Of a stretch of 64,000 bases of DNA, positions 51,095-59,275 are shown piece by piece. The stretch is from Firmicutes bacterium UBA2116 (GTDB lineage: Bacteria; Bacillota; Clostridia; Tissierellales; Sedimentibacteraceae). The stretch covers positions 45,345 through 109,344 of the forward strand of contig DCYG01000001.1 in the NCBI GenBank assembly GCA_002331025.1. Reading direction: 5' to 3'. A program made the translations under genes and the position numbers. Numbering within the stretch: position 1 is the first letter of the stretch; each line of letters opens with the position of its first letter. A model generated the notes under the pieces. The model worked only from the letters and a program-made list of their open reading frames with translations, searched no databases and was not told the origin of the DNA.

Positions 51095-51444
51095 TAGAAT
51101 AACCCCGGTATATTTACTCCGCCAGTTACTTTTTTCATTTCGGTTTCCATCATTTCGTCCGCTTTTCTGAATGCTTCGTTAACAGCAGCAACTATCATAT
51201 CTTCAAGCATTTCAACATCATCCTTATCTACAACCTCAGGATCTATTTTAACTTGTAACAAATCTTTTTTACCTGTTACCTTAACCATAACAGCTCCACC
51301 ACCGGAAGTAGCTTCAACCTCTTTTTGTTCAAGCTCCTTTTGCATATCTTCCATTTGTTTCTGCATTTTCTGAACCTGTTTCATCATATTGTTCATATTT
51401 CCGCCTCCGGGCATTCCCATCGGCATACGTCTACCTTTACTCAT
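51094..51444 (-). CDS. YbaB/EbfC family nucleoid-associated protein
   Basis: A 116-residue DNA-binding protein with the family core (VQKMQKQMEDMQKELEQKEV, then VKVTGKKDLLQVKIDPEVVD and LEDMIVAAVNEAFRKADEMM). The ATG at 51444 follows AGGAGG and overlaps the dnaX stop. The N-terminal Met/Gly-rich part is normal. It lies between dnaX and recR as in most Firmicutes. Confidence 0.94.
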   Translation of the reverse strand: MSKGRRMPMGMPGGGNMNNMMKQVQKMQKQMEDMQKELEQKEVEATSGGGAVMVKVTGKKDLLQVKIDPEVVDKDDVEMLEDMIVAAVNEAFRKADEMMETEMKKVTGGVNIPGLF

Positions 51445-51445
51445 T

Positions 51446-53143
51446 TCAATCCTCCTGCTTAAATTCAACTATATCACCAAATTCATTTTTCAAATCTTCA
51501 TATATATCTTCGATATTTTTCTTTGGTTTCATAGGTTTTTCTTCTTTTTCTTTTTTTATTATAAATTCAATTTCACATTCATCATTTAAAAAGCTTTGTA
51601 AAACTTCTTTAAATTTCTGTTTGTTTTTAGGTTGATTTGCCGCATTAATGTGAAAAGTGAATTTCGGATCAAATTCAAATATTGCTTTCTTGTTTAGAAC
51701 CTCAGTTAATTTTGATTCTCTGATAATTGCCTGAAGTCCCGCATTTTCACTTCTTATTTGCTTAAGTATATTCTGCCAGCCGTTTATTATTGCATTATAA
51801 ATTGCTTCATCACTTTTATTTTCATATGATTTTATCGGTACTTGCTCTTCAGCATCCTGTTGATTTTCATCCTGCTTAACACTTTTGAACAATTCCTCTT
51901 GTTTTTTCGGTTCCGCAAAAGCCGGCTTTGGCTCTGTATATGCTTGTTTTTTTACGGGTGCCTTTATCGCTGCAGTACTTGTATTAAAGCTGCCGCTTTT
52001 TATATTATTTTCAAGCTCCTGAATTCTATCTATAAGCGCTTCAATACTTGTGTCGTTTATAGGATGCAAAAGCTTTATGAGCTTTGTTTCTAAAAGTACT
52101 CTTGGATTTAATGACCTTTTGCATTCTAATTGAGTAATGGACAGTTCTTCTATAAATCTAACTATTGCATCAACAGATACTTTATCACTTAAGCTTTTCA
52201 GTTCATCCGCTTCATCTTCAGATATACGTATTAAATTATCCGATGAATTAGTCGTTTTAATTATAAGCAGATTTCTAAAGGTTATTATTAATTCGTCAAG
52301 AAAAAATGAAATTTCCTTGCCGGAATTCAATATGTCATCAACCAACACCATGGTACTTTTTATATCTCTGTCTATAATGAATTCGGCTGCTTCAAGCACA
52401 ACCTGATAATTCACCGTACCCAATAGATTTATTACTGTTTCATAATCTATTATTTCTTCGTTAAATGACATGCATCTGTCAAGAATACTTTGGGCATCTC
52501 TCATTGCACCTTCTGAATTTGCAGCTATAAGCTTTAATGCCTTTTCTTCATATTTGATACCTAATTCATTGCATATTTTAATCATATTGTCTACAATTAC
52601 CGAGGATTTAATTCTTTTCAAGTCAAATCTCTGGCATCTTGACAAAATTGTAGCCGGTATTTTTTGCGGCTCTGTTGTAGCAAGTATAAATAGCAAATGC
52701 TCAGGCGGTTCCTCCAATGTTTTAAGAAGTGCATTAAAAGCACCTTTTGAAAGCATGTGAACCTCGTCTATTATGTATACCTTGTACTTGCTCTTAACAG
52801 GCATGAATTTAACCTTGTCTCTCAGCTCACGTATGTCATCAACGCCATTGTTCGAAGCAGCATCCATTTCAATAACATCCATGTTTGTTTCATCCAATAT
52901 GCTTTTGCATATTTCACATTCGTTGCACGGATTGCCGTCATGATTGTTAGTACAATTTACTGCTCTTGAAAATATCTTTGCAGTCGATGTTTTTCCTGTT
53001 CCTCTGATGCCGCTGAAAAGATAGGCATGGGCAATATTGTCCGTTAATATCTGATTTTTAAGTGTCTTAGTAACATGCTCCTGACCTAACACATCATCAA
53101 ATATTTGGGGACGAAATTTTCTGTATATGGCTTGATGAGACAT
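51446..53143 (-). CDS. dnaX: DNA polymerase III subunits gamma/tau
   Basis: The clamp-loader ATPase, 565 residues. Walker A SGIRGTGKTS (44-53) with Lys51, a Cys4 zinc motif (CTNNHDGNPCNECEIC), Walker B and DEVHM, and the sensor 1 region follow. The C-terminal part (about 370-565) is variable and Lys/Gln-rich, the tau segment that contacts the polymerase. AGGTGG precedes the ATG. Head of the dnaX-ybaB-recR operon. Confidence 0.96.
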   Translation of the reverse strand: MSHQAIYRKFRPQIFDDVLGQEHVTKTLKNQILTDNIAHAYLFSGIRGTGKTSTAKIFSRAVNCTNNHDGNPCNECEICKSILDETNMDVIEMDAASNNGVDDIRELRDKVKFMPVKSKYKVYIIDEVHMLSKGAFNALLKTLEEPPEHLLFILATTEPQKIPATILSRCQRFDLKRIKSSVIVDNMIKICNELGIKYEEKALKLIAANSEGAMRDAQSILDRCMSFNEEIIDYETVINLLGTVNYQVVLEAAEFIIDRDIKSTMVLVDDILNSGKEISFFLDELIITFRNLLIIKTTNSSDNLIRISEDEADELKSLSDKVSVDAIVRFIEELSITQLECKRSLNPRVLLETKLIKLLHPINDTSIEALIDRIQELENNIKSGSFNTSTAAIKAPVKKQAYTEPKPAFAEPKKQEELFKSVKQDENQQDAEEQVPIKSYENKSDEAIYNAIINGWQNILKQIRSENAGLQAIIRESKLTEVLNKKAIFEFDPKFTFHINAANQPKNKQKFKEVLQSFLNDECEIEFIIKKEKEEKPMKPKKNIEDIYEDLKNEFGDIVEFKQED

Positions 53144-53278
53144 TTTTAACCACCTGCCCTCATGGTAATTTTTTTAATTGTATGATATACGTAGTATAGC
53201 ATAAAAAAATACAATGCACAACACATTGTATTTCCGAAAAATTCTTTAACAAATAGTTTTTTATCGTTGTTTGCCGGT

Positions 53279-53377
53279 TTATAATTTATCCGTATAGTAT
53301 CTTATTGTGCTGTATAACATATATATTGTTGATGCCACAATTGCGGCTAAACTCATTAATAAAAATACTTTATCCAT
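53279..53377 (-). CDS. 32-residue single-pass membrane peptide
   Basis: From the ATG at 53377 (GAGG upstream) the frame reads MDKVFLLMSLAAIVASTIYM then LYSTIRYYTDKL and a stop. It is one transmembrane helix with a short polar tail, a plausible small protein. Composition, ribosome binding site and the complete helix support it; no homology could be checked. It lies alone upstream of dnaX. Confidence 0.5.
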   Translation of the reverse strand: MDKVFLLMSLAAIVASTIYMLYSTIRYYTDKL

Positions 53378-53646
53378 AAAAAACCTCAATTTTTTGATTA
53401 GTTACATTTTTAGACGTAATTTTTTTGTTTTTGTTCCAATATTCATGTATATTTTCAGAAATACTTGAATACAGACTGAACAATAACGAAGCAGAAGCTT
53501 TTTAGCTGCCTAAATATATATATTCATATATACTCTGCTATATACATAATATTTTTAATATTTAATGAAATTTATTTCTGATTATGGTAAAATTTCATTA
53601 ATATTATTAGCATCATTTAACATCTATTTACTTAAGGGAGTTAAAA

Positions 53647-54387
53647 ATGGATATAAAACAAATAAGAGATATAACGGTTATAAGCTTTGATGAAAACAGA
53701 TATTTAGGCATTGCCTGTGATTCATGCGGAGGAATCGGTCTTAAGGAACACGACGTTGTTAAGGTTGCACCTCAAATAACTGCTTATCATACAGGTAAGG
53801 TTGTACTTGCGGAATTAATGAGCCTTGGATTTAAACCTATGATCATGGCTGACGGTCTCGCAGTAGAAATGAACGATACGGGTAAGCAACTGATAGATGG
53901 TTTTAACGAAGTATTGTCAAAGCTTAAAACTACCAAGGTTCATCTAACCGGAAGCACCGAAGAAAACATCAAGACTGTTCAAACCTCAATGGGTGTCACG
54001 TGCATTGGTATATGTGACAAGGATAAATTAAAATATAAGAGAACAAATAAAAATGATATATGCTTAATAATTGGAATGCCTCTCGTGGGAAATGAAGTTA
54101 TAAATAATCCGGATAAGGTTTTGGATATTGATGATTTTGAGAAATTGTATCTTTGTGATTTCATTAAGGAAATATTACCTGTCGGATCAAGGGGAATAGG
54201 GCAGGAATTGAATGATTTATGTTCCTATAATGAACTATCCATTAAGTTAAATGAAGACATAAATATAGATTTAAAAAAATCCGGCGGTCCTTCCTGCAGT
54301 GCTCTGGTTACAATTGAAGAAAAGCATATTGACATAATTAGAACTTTAGTTAACAAGCCGGTTGAAATTCTTGGAAAGTTTTATTAA
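53647..54387 (+). CDS. PurM-like (AIR synthase-related) ATP-binding protein
   Basis: A 246-residue protein with the PurM/ThiL/SelD-like fold: ACDSCGGIGLKEHDVVKV, ADGLAVEMNDTGKQLIDG and KVHLTGSTEENIKTVQTSMG are the ATP/Mg loop and helix units. It is close to the alpha-ribazole kinase (CblS)-type proteins of Firmicutes, but I would not insist on that, since no cobalamin genes are in the window. AAGGGAG precedes the ATG. A partial duplicate lies 800 bases downstream. Confidence 0.7.
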   Translation: MDIKQIRDITVISFDENRYLGIACDSCGGIGLKEHDVVKVAPQITAYHTGKVVLAELMSLGFKPMIMADGLAVEMNDTGKQLIDGFNEVLSKLKTTKVHLTGSTEENIKTVQTSMGVTCIGICDKDKLKYKRTNKNDICLIIGMPLVGNEVINNPDKVLDIDDFEKLYLCDFIKEILPVGSRGIGQELNDLCSYNELSIKLNEDINIDLKKSGGPSCSALVTIEEKHIDIIRTLVNKPVEILGKFY

Positions 54388-54795
54388 GTATGTTAGCAGT
54401 GAAATACACATATTTAGTACAAGCATATAATAATATTAAGCTGCCGATAGACATCAGCGCTTTGAGATATAGTCCATTTCAAAGTGTGTGTAGCTAAGTT
54501 GATTATAATTGAGCTAGCTTGATGTGGATTCTTTTCAGGACAATTACTTTTGAGGTATCGCCCTGAAATGTTTAATAGAGCAATAATTTTAATAATAGGT
54601 TATAATTACTAAATACAAGTTATTCATGCCTACATTTCTATCCTACGTTTGTACATTATATTAGTTACACTGTAGAGGAAACAGGGCAAACTCCGTACTT
54701 TATCACTAATAATACCTATCTTTTCTTACACCCGCAATATAGGACAATCAGTAACATATTTTTTAATACATACATATAGTAAAAAGGGTGATATT
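54388..54795. other. intergenic stretch between the PurM-like gene and the Arg-rich peptide gene
   Basis: AT-rich, no supported gene. A 35-codon frame at 54390 (MLAVKYTYLVQAYNNIKLPI) ends early and lacks a good ribosome binding site. No hairpin stands out apart from the leader of the small gene. Confidence 0.35.
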
Positions 54796-54897
54796 ATGTA
54801 TGACTTTAATAATGTTGAAGCAGCTTATCGACGCCGTCGCAGATCATGTTTTTGTCCTTGTCGACGTTTTCGTCGCCGTCGTCGCAGATTTTTTTAA
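54796..54897 (+). CDS. 33-residue Arg- and Cys-rich peptide
   Basis: MYDFNNVEAAY is followed by RRRRR, SCFCPC, RR, F, RRRRRR and FF. Thirteen of 33 residues are Arg, eleven of them encoded by CGN codons, unlike the AGA habit of the neighbours. GGGTGATATT is the ribosome binding site, and a perfect 7-bp terminator hairpin follows 10 bases after the stop. The CFCPC core could bind a metal or form disulfides and the Arg blocks nucleic acid. No family is recognised; a protamine-like or spore-surface role is speculation. Confidence 0.6.
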   Translation: MYDFNNVEAAYRRRRRSCFCPCRRFRRRRRRFF

Positions 54898-54899
54898 TT

Positions 54900-54952
54900 A
54901 AAAATTCCCGGGCTAAATACGCCCGGGTTAAATTCTTTGTTTTTTTGTAGGA
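54900..54952 (+). terminator. terminator of the Arg-rich peptide gene
   Basis: CCCGGGC (54907-54913) and GCCCGGG (54921-54927), loop TAAATAC, followed by TTAAATTCTTTGTTTTTTT. Confidence 0.8.
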
Positions 54953-54996
54953 TTGTATTTAAATTTAATCATTCTTATCACCTTTTTTACTCTTAA

Positions 54997-55131
54997 GTAT
55001 TTCCAAATGTAACAGAAGAATTTTTATCAGAAGCGTTAAAGTGCTACAGAGGCAAATACGGCATATCTGTTAAAATAGATAACTACATAATATATTTTGA
55101 ACCTAATTTATATGTAATGAAATTATTATAA
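54997..55131 (+). pseudogene. gene remnant of unknown family
   Basis: A 44-codon open stretch without a start codon: PNVTEEFLSEALKCYRGKYG, then ISVKIDNYIIYFEPNLYVMK and LL, stop. It looks like the protein-coding tail of some gene by its composition, but no start or ribosome binding site precedes it and I do not recognise the family. Confidence 0.35.
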
Positions 55132-55169
55132 AAAATAGTGCACAGTATTGAAGTACCGAATGATATTAA

Positions 55170-55234
55170 GAAGTATTGTCAAAACTAAAAATTACCAAGG
55201 TTCATCTGACCGGAAGTACAGAAGAAAATATAAG
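55170..55234 (+). pseudogene. fragment duplicate of the PurM-like gene
   Basis: The plus-strand frame reads EVLSKLKITKVHLTGSTEEN then IRAIKKRI, matching EVLSKLKTTKVHLTGSTEEN of the intact gene at 53647-54387. The DNA match is also close over about 60 bases (starting GAAGTATTGTCAAA in both). Nothing of the rest of the gene remains. It is truncated into the rpmE terminator. Confidence 0.7.
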
Positions 55235-55239
55235 AGCAA

Positions 55240-55278
55240 TAAAAAAGCGAATTCTTTGACAAGTGCAAGGGATTCGCC
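55240..55278 (-). terminator. terminator of rpmE
   Basis: GCGAAT ... ATTCGC close a hairpin with a few inner pairs and are followed on the minus strand by six T's. It overlaps the end of the PurM-like remnant. Confidence 0.65.
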
Positions 55279-55292
55279 TGAATGTGTATGAT

Positions 55293-55502
55293 TTAATTAT
55301 TATTATCCATACCATATTTCTTTTTAAATCTGTCAACTCTACCGCCTTTATCAACAAACTTCTGTTTGCCTGTAAAGAAAGGATGGCACTCTGAACAAAT
55401 TTCAACTTTGATTTCGTCTAACACTGAACCTGTTTCAAAAGTATTTCCACATGCGCATCTAACCGTAACAGTTTTATAATTTGGATGTATACCTTCTTTC
55501 AT
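55293..55502 (-). CDS. rpmE: 50S ribosomal protein L31
   Basis: A 69-residue ribosomal protein. KEGIHPNYKTVTVRCACGNT and EICSECHPFFTGKQKFVD give the zinc-type L31 with the Cys of CACG and CSEC. The ATG at 55502 follows GAGGTG; a GTG three codons before overlaps that site. It lies just upstream of rho on the opposite side of a small gap. Confidence 0.96.
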   Translation of the reverse strand: MKEGIHPNYKTVTVRCACGNTFETGSVLDEIKVEICSECHPFFTGKQKFVDKGGRVDRFKKKYGMDNNN

Positions 55503-55608
55503 CCTTTTCACCTCTTTCTGTTCTCTATATTAATTAAATATTAATTAGCAAATTACCTTGAGTATTATAACACAGTCAAAAATATATTACAATGTTTTTT
55601 TGCTTGTT

Positions 55609-57069
55609 TTAATAATTCCTATCATGTAAATCATCTTTTATTTTATCTATGTTGCTTAATTGTGCCGCAGCCGTCTTAATAAAGCCTTCATTAGTTTTAT
55701 TTTTTAATAAACCGTCAATCAATCTTTCCGTTACATCTGCAACAGAGTAGTTGGAGAGTGCCTTCCGAAGCTGCCATATAGTTTGAAGTTCTTCGGGATT
55801 TAGCAGCAACTCTTCTCTTCTTGTTCCTGATTTGTTTATATCAATTGCAGGGAATATTCTCTTTTCTGAAAGCTTTCTGTCAAGGTGTATTTCCATGTTT
55901 CCGGTACCCTTGAATTCTTCGAATATCATATCATCCATACGACTTCCCGTCTCAATAAGGGCACTCGCAAGTATGGTCAAACTGCCGCCATGTTCTATAT
56001 TTCGTGCCGCACCGAAAAATCTCTTTGGTCCGTATAAAGCTCCGGGGTCCAATCCACCCGACAATGTTCTTCCTGTAGGAGTTATAGTAAGATTGTATGC
56101 TCTCGCCAATCTGGTAATGCTGTCTAATAATATAACTACATCCTTACCGTGCTCAACTAAACGCTTTGCTCTTTCCAGAACCATCTCAGCAACCTTAATA
56201 TGATTTTTAGGAAGTTCGTCAAATGTAGAATAAACAACGTCTCCCTTTACATTTCTTTTCATATCCGTAACTTCTTCGGGACGTTCATCTATTAAAAGCA
56301 TGATAATCTGTACATCAGGATAATTATCTGCTATGCTGTTAGCTATATTTTTAAGGATTGTTGTCTTTCCTGCCTTAGGCGGTGCAACAATCATACCTCT
56401 TTGTCCTTTTCCTATAGGTGCTACTAAATCAATTAATCTCATTGTTATATCTTTAAATGAGCTTTCTAACCTTAATCTTTTATCCGGGTATATCGGAGTG
56501 AGTGAATCGAAGTCTTTCCTGTTACGTGCAGATTCGGGGTTATCATCATTGACTTGTCTGACATATAAAAGCGCCTTAAATTTTTCGCCTTGCTTAGGAG
56601 GTCTTGTAATACCTGTAATTTTATCTCCCGTTTGCATATGGAATCTTCTGATTTGAGATGGAGATATGTAGACATCATCTTCACTTGTAAGATAATTATT
56701 AGTTCTTAAAAATCCATAACCATCAGGATGAGTTTCTAAAATTCCTTCGACCTTTAAAGCTTCATCACCGCTAAGTTCAATTTCTTCAACTATTTTTTCT
56801 GGTAAATTCACAGTATTAACTTCTTTATTTGTATCAGCCTTGGATTCGTTTTCAAATTCCACTAAATTTTTTGCTTTTTCGGAAAGCTTTATACCTTCCC
56901 TTGAAGTTTCACTTGAAATATCTTTCGTATCTTTTGACATATCATCAAAATCACTTAATTTAATAAGCAATTCTTCCTTTTTATACTTATAGGCATCACG
57001 TATGCCTCTTGATTTAGCCAGTTCTTTAAGCTCATTAAGTTTCATACCGGCTAATTGGTTTTTATCCAT
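55609..57069 (-). CDS. rho: transcription termination factor Rho
   Basis: A 486-residue RNA-dependent ATPase that ends transcription. The N-terminal SAP-like region (MKLNELKELAKSRGIRDAYK) is followed by an acidic insert, the cold-shock-like RNA-binding domain (EGILETHPDGYGFLRTNNYL) and the ATPase core with Walker A (APPKAGKTT) and Walker B (DVVILLDSITRLAR). The insert between about 45 and 110 is longer than in E. coli, as in many Firmicutes. Confidence 0.97.
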   Translation of the reverse strand: MDKNQLAGMKLNELKELAKSRGIRDAYKYKKEELLIKLSDFDDMSKDTKDISSETSREGIKLSEKAKNLVEFENESKADTNKEVNTVNLPEKIVEEIELSGDEALKVEGILETHPDGYGFLRTNNYLTSEDDVYISPSQIRRFHMQTGDKITGITRPPKQGEKFKALLYVRQVNDDNPESARNRKDFDSLTPIYPDKRLRLESSFKDITMRLIDLVAPIGKGQRGMIVAPPKAGKTTILKNIANSIADNYPDVQIIMLLIDERPEEVTDMKRNVKGDVVYSTFDELPKNHIKVAEMVLERAKRLVEHGKDVVILLDSITRLARAYNLTITPTGRTLSGGLDPGALYGPKRFFGAARNIEHGGSLTILASALIETGSRMDDMIFEEFKGTGNMEIHLDRKLSEKRIFPAIDINKSGTRREELLLNPEELQTIWQLRKALSNYSVADVTERLIDGLLKNKTNEGFIKTAAAQLSNIDKIKDDLHDRNY

Positions 57070-57306
57070 AAAAACCTCCGTTTCTGTTTAAATTTTATCA
57101 TTTATGGAATAAACAAGATAAGTGTTCGATAGGTGTTACAATAATATCATTTAATTATTAATAAGTCAAGGTACAATACGCGAAATTTCACAGTGCCAAT
57201 TTCACAGAGCTTCAGTGTTAATGTGTTAATGTTTTAACATATGTGCTTGTATTCACATAAATATTGTTATATAATTAACACATAAAAATTGATAAAGAGG
57301 TTAAAA

Positions 57307-57555
57307 ATGACTGATTTAAAAATTTGTGTAGGCAGCGCATGTCATTTAAAAGGTTCCAATGATGTTATTGAAATATTTAAATATTGCGTCCAAAGCAGGG
57401 GCGTTTTGGACAAGGTTACAATTAAGGCGGCCTTTTGCCTCGGACATTGTACGGAAGCTGTTTCTGTAAGCTACAATGACAAGATTTATTCAATCAACAT
57501 AGAAAATGCTGAAAAGTTTTTTGATGATGTAGTTATGAAAACTATAAGGAGCTAA
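57307..57555 (+). CDS. thioredoxin-like [2Fe-2S] ferredoxin (NuoE-type)
   Basis: An 82-residue protein with the four Cys of the thioredoxin-like [2Fe-2S] fold: CVGSACH at the start and AAFCLGHCTE further on. Such proteins form the NuoE/HydC-like unit of hydrogenase or NADH complexes. The ATG at 57307 follows AGAGG. It starts a three-gene operon with the HfsB-like and phosphatase genes, one base from the next. Confidence 0.85.
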   Translation: MTDLKICVGSACHLKGSNDVIEIFKYCVQSRGVLDKVTIKAAFCLGHCTEAVSVSYNDKIYSINIENAEKFFDDVVMKTIRS

Positions 57556-57556
57556 T

Positions 57557-59275
57557 ATGAGAATTCTTGATTTTTACCCTGCTAATTGCAAAAATTGCTA
57601 TAAATGCGTAAGAAACTGTTCTGTTAAGGCTATAAAGATGATAGATGATCAGGCACAAATTGTTGAAGAAAAATGTATCGCCTGCGGTAACTGTTTCTTA
57701 GTTTGTCCTCAAAATGCCAGAAATATTCATAGCGATCTGGACAATGTAACACAGGCATTAAAAAGAGGCAAAAAGATAATTATTTCAATTGCGCCCTCCT
57801 ATCTCGGTGTTTACGAAGAGCCATATAAATTAATAACCGTCCTGAAGCACCTAGGAGCCTCCGCAGTCGAGGAAACCTCAATAGGTGCAGCTAAAGTTAC
57901 CGAGCTTTATAAGGAGTTTGTAAAAGAGACTAATACTAAAAATGTAATCACTACCTGCTGCCCTACTGTAAATATGATGGTTCAGACATACTATCCCGAT
58001 TTAATAAAATATCTGATTCCGATAGATTCTCCTATGGTTGCCCACTGCAAAATGATTAGAAAAAAATATGGGAGTGAAGCTTTTATCGTGTTTCTCGGTC
58101 CTTGCATATCCAAAAAATGTGAGGCATACGGCTATCAGCTGTCGGGTATACTTGACGGAGTTATATCTTTTGAAGAGCTTGACAAGCTGTTGGAGTTAAG
58201 AAATATCGATATATCGACCTTCGAAGAATCTTATCCCGATGTTGAGGGTAATTATACAGGCAAAAAGTATCCCTTGGATAATGGTATTTTGTCAGGCATG
58301 AAGGAAGTTGTACAAGAAAATAATTTTACCCCTCTTTCCATATCAGGTATTGATAATTTAAGAGGAGCCTTTGACGCATTATTATCCGGTGATTTATCCG
58401 ATGTGATAATTGAAGCAAACAGCTGTGATGGCGGCTGTCTCGGAGGACCTGCCATACCTAAGAAAAGCAAAAATGTTCATGTAAGAAAGACGAAGGCGAA
58501 AACAAAGGTGCAATCCTTCAAAAATAAAGAATATACTAATTATTCGCAGGATAAAACGATAAGCTATGTAAGAAATTTTAGAAATAAGCATTATGAATTT
58601 TTATCATATACAGAAGAGGATATAAAAAATATATTAGAAATTACAGGAAAGCATGGCAAAGCAGATGAGCTTAACTGTGGTGCCTGCGGGTATGACACAT
58701 GCAGAGAAAAAGCAATTTCCGTTCTCGAAGGACTTTCACATCCTCAAATGTGCATGCCTTATATGAGGAGTGAAGCAGAAAAAATTTCGAATATTTATTT
58801 TGAATATTCACCGAGTATCATTTTAATTGTCGATTTGGACTTAAATATATTGGATTTGAATCCGGCGGGAGAAAAAGCATTTAATATTAACATTAATAAT
58901 ATCAGGAAAAAACCTCTGTCTTCTATTATGCCCGTTGATGATTTTAAGTCTGTGATTGAAACTGAATCAAATATGGTAGGAAGAAAGCTTAATCTTGAAA
59001 GCTACGGATTAACCGTATTTCAGCGAATTATTTATCTGCCGAAAAATAAAATTTTGTTCGGCATACTTAATGATATATCCATGGAGGAAATGAAGAAAGA
59101 GCAAATTATTAATTTCAAACTCAATACCTTGGAAACGGCTGATAAGGTTATTGAAAAGCAAATGAGAGTAGCTCAGGAAATTGCCGGACTTTTGGGAGAA
59201 ACCACGGCAGAAACAAAGGCAGCTTTATTAAAATTAAAAAAAGTAGTGTTAGAGGAAAATGAGAGTAATGGATAA
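57557..59275 (+). CDS. HfsB-type hydrogenase-like iron-sulfur PAS protein
   Basis: A 572-residue sensor-type protein. Two [4Fe-4S] sites (C11, C14, C17, C21; C40, C43, C46, C50) are followed by a [FeFe]-hydrogenase large-subunit domain. The three H-cluster motifs are TTCCPT (C134, C135), LGPCISKKCE (C183) and NSCDGGCLGG (C290, C294), so all four Cys ligands are kept, with changes around them. A further [4Fe-4S] site (C374, C377, C382, C399) and a PAS domain (about 410-520) follow. It resembles HfsB of Thermoanaerobacterium and probably senses redox or H2, not a main hydrogenase. In one operon with a [2Fe-2S] protein and a phosphatase. Confidence 0.85.
   Translation: MRILDFYPANCKNCYKCVRNCSVKAIKMIDDQAQIVEEKCIACGNCFLVCPQNARNIHSDLDNVTQALKRGKKIIISIAPSYLGVYEEPYKLITVLKHLGASAVEETSIGAAKVTELYKEFVKETNTKNVITTCCPTVNMMVQTYYPDLIKYLIPIDSPMVAHCKMIRKKYGSEAFIVFLGPCISKKCEAYGYQLSGILDGVISFEELDKLLELRNIDISTFEESYPDVEGNYTGKKYPLDNGILSGMKEVVQENNFTPLSISGIDNLRGAFDALLSGDLSDVIIEANSCDGGCLGGPAIPKKSKNVHVRKTKAKTKVQSFKNKEYTNYSQDKTISYVRNFRNKHYEFLSYTEEDIKNILEITGKHGKADELNCGACGYDTCREKAISVLEGLSHPQMCMPYMRSEAEKISNIYFEYSPSIILIVDLDLNILDLNPAGEKAFNININNIRKKPLSSIMPVDDFKSVIETESNMVGRKLNLESYGLTVFQRIIYLPKNKILFGILNDISMEEMKKEQIINFKLNTLETADKVIEKQMRVAQEIAGLLGETTAETKAALLKLKKVVLEENESNG

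Noticed and set aside
57557..59275. Calling the HfsB-like protein a main catalytic [FeFe]-hydrogenase
   Set aside because: The motifs around the H-cluster Cys are altered and a PAS domain and extra Fe-S site are fused, next to a phosphatase, which fits a sensor better.
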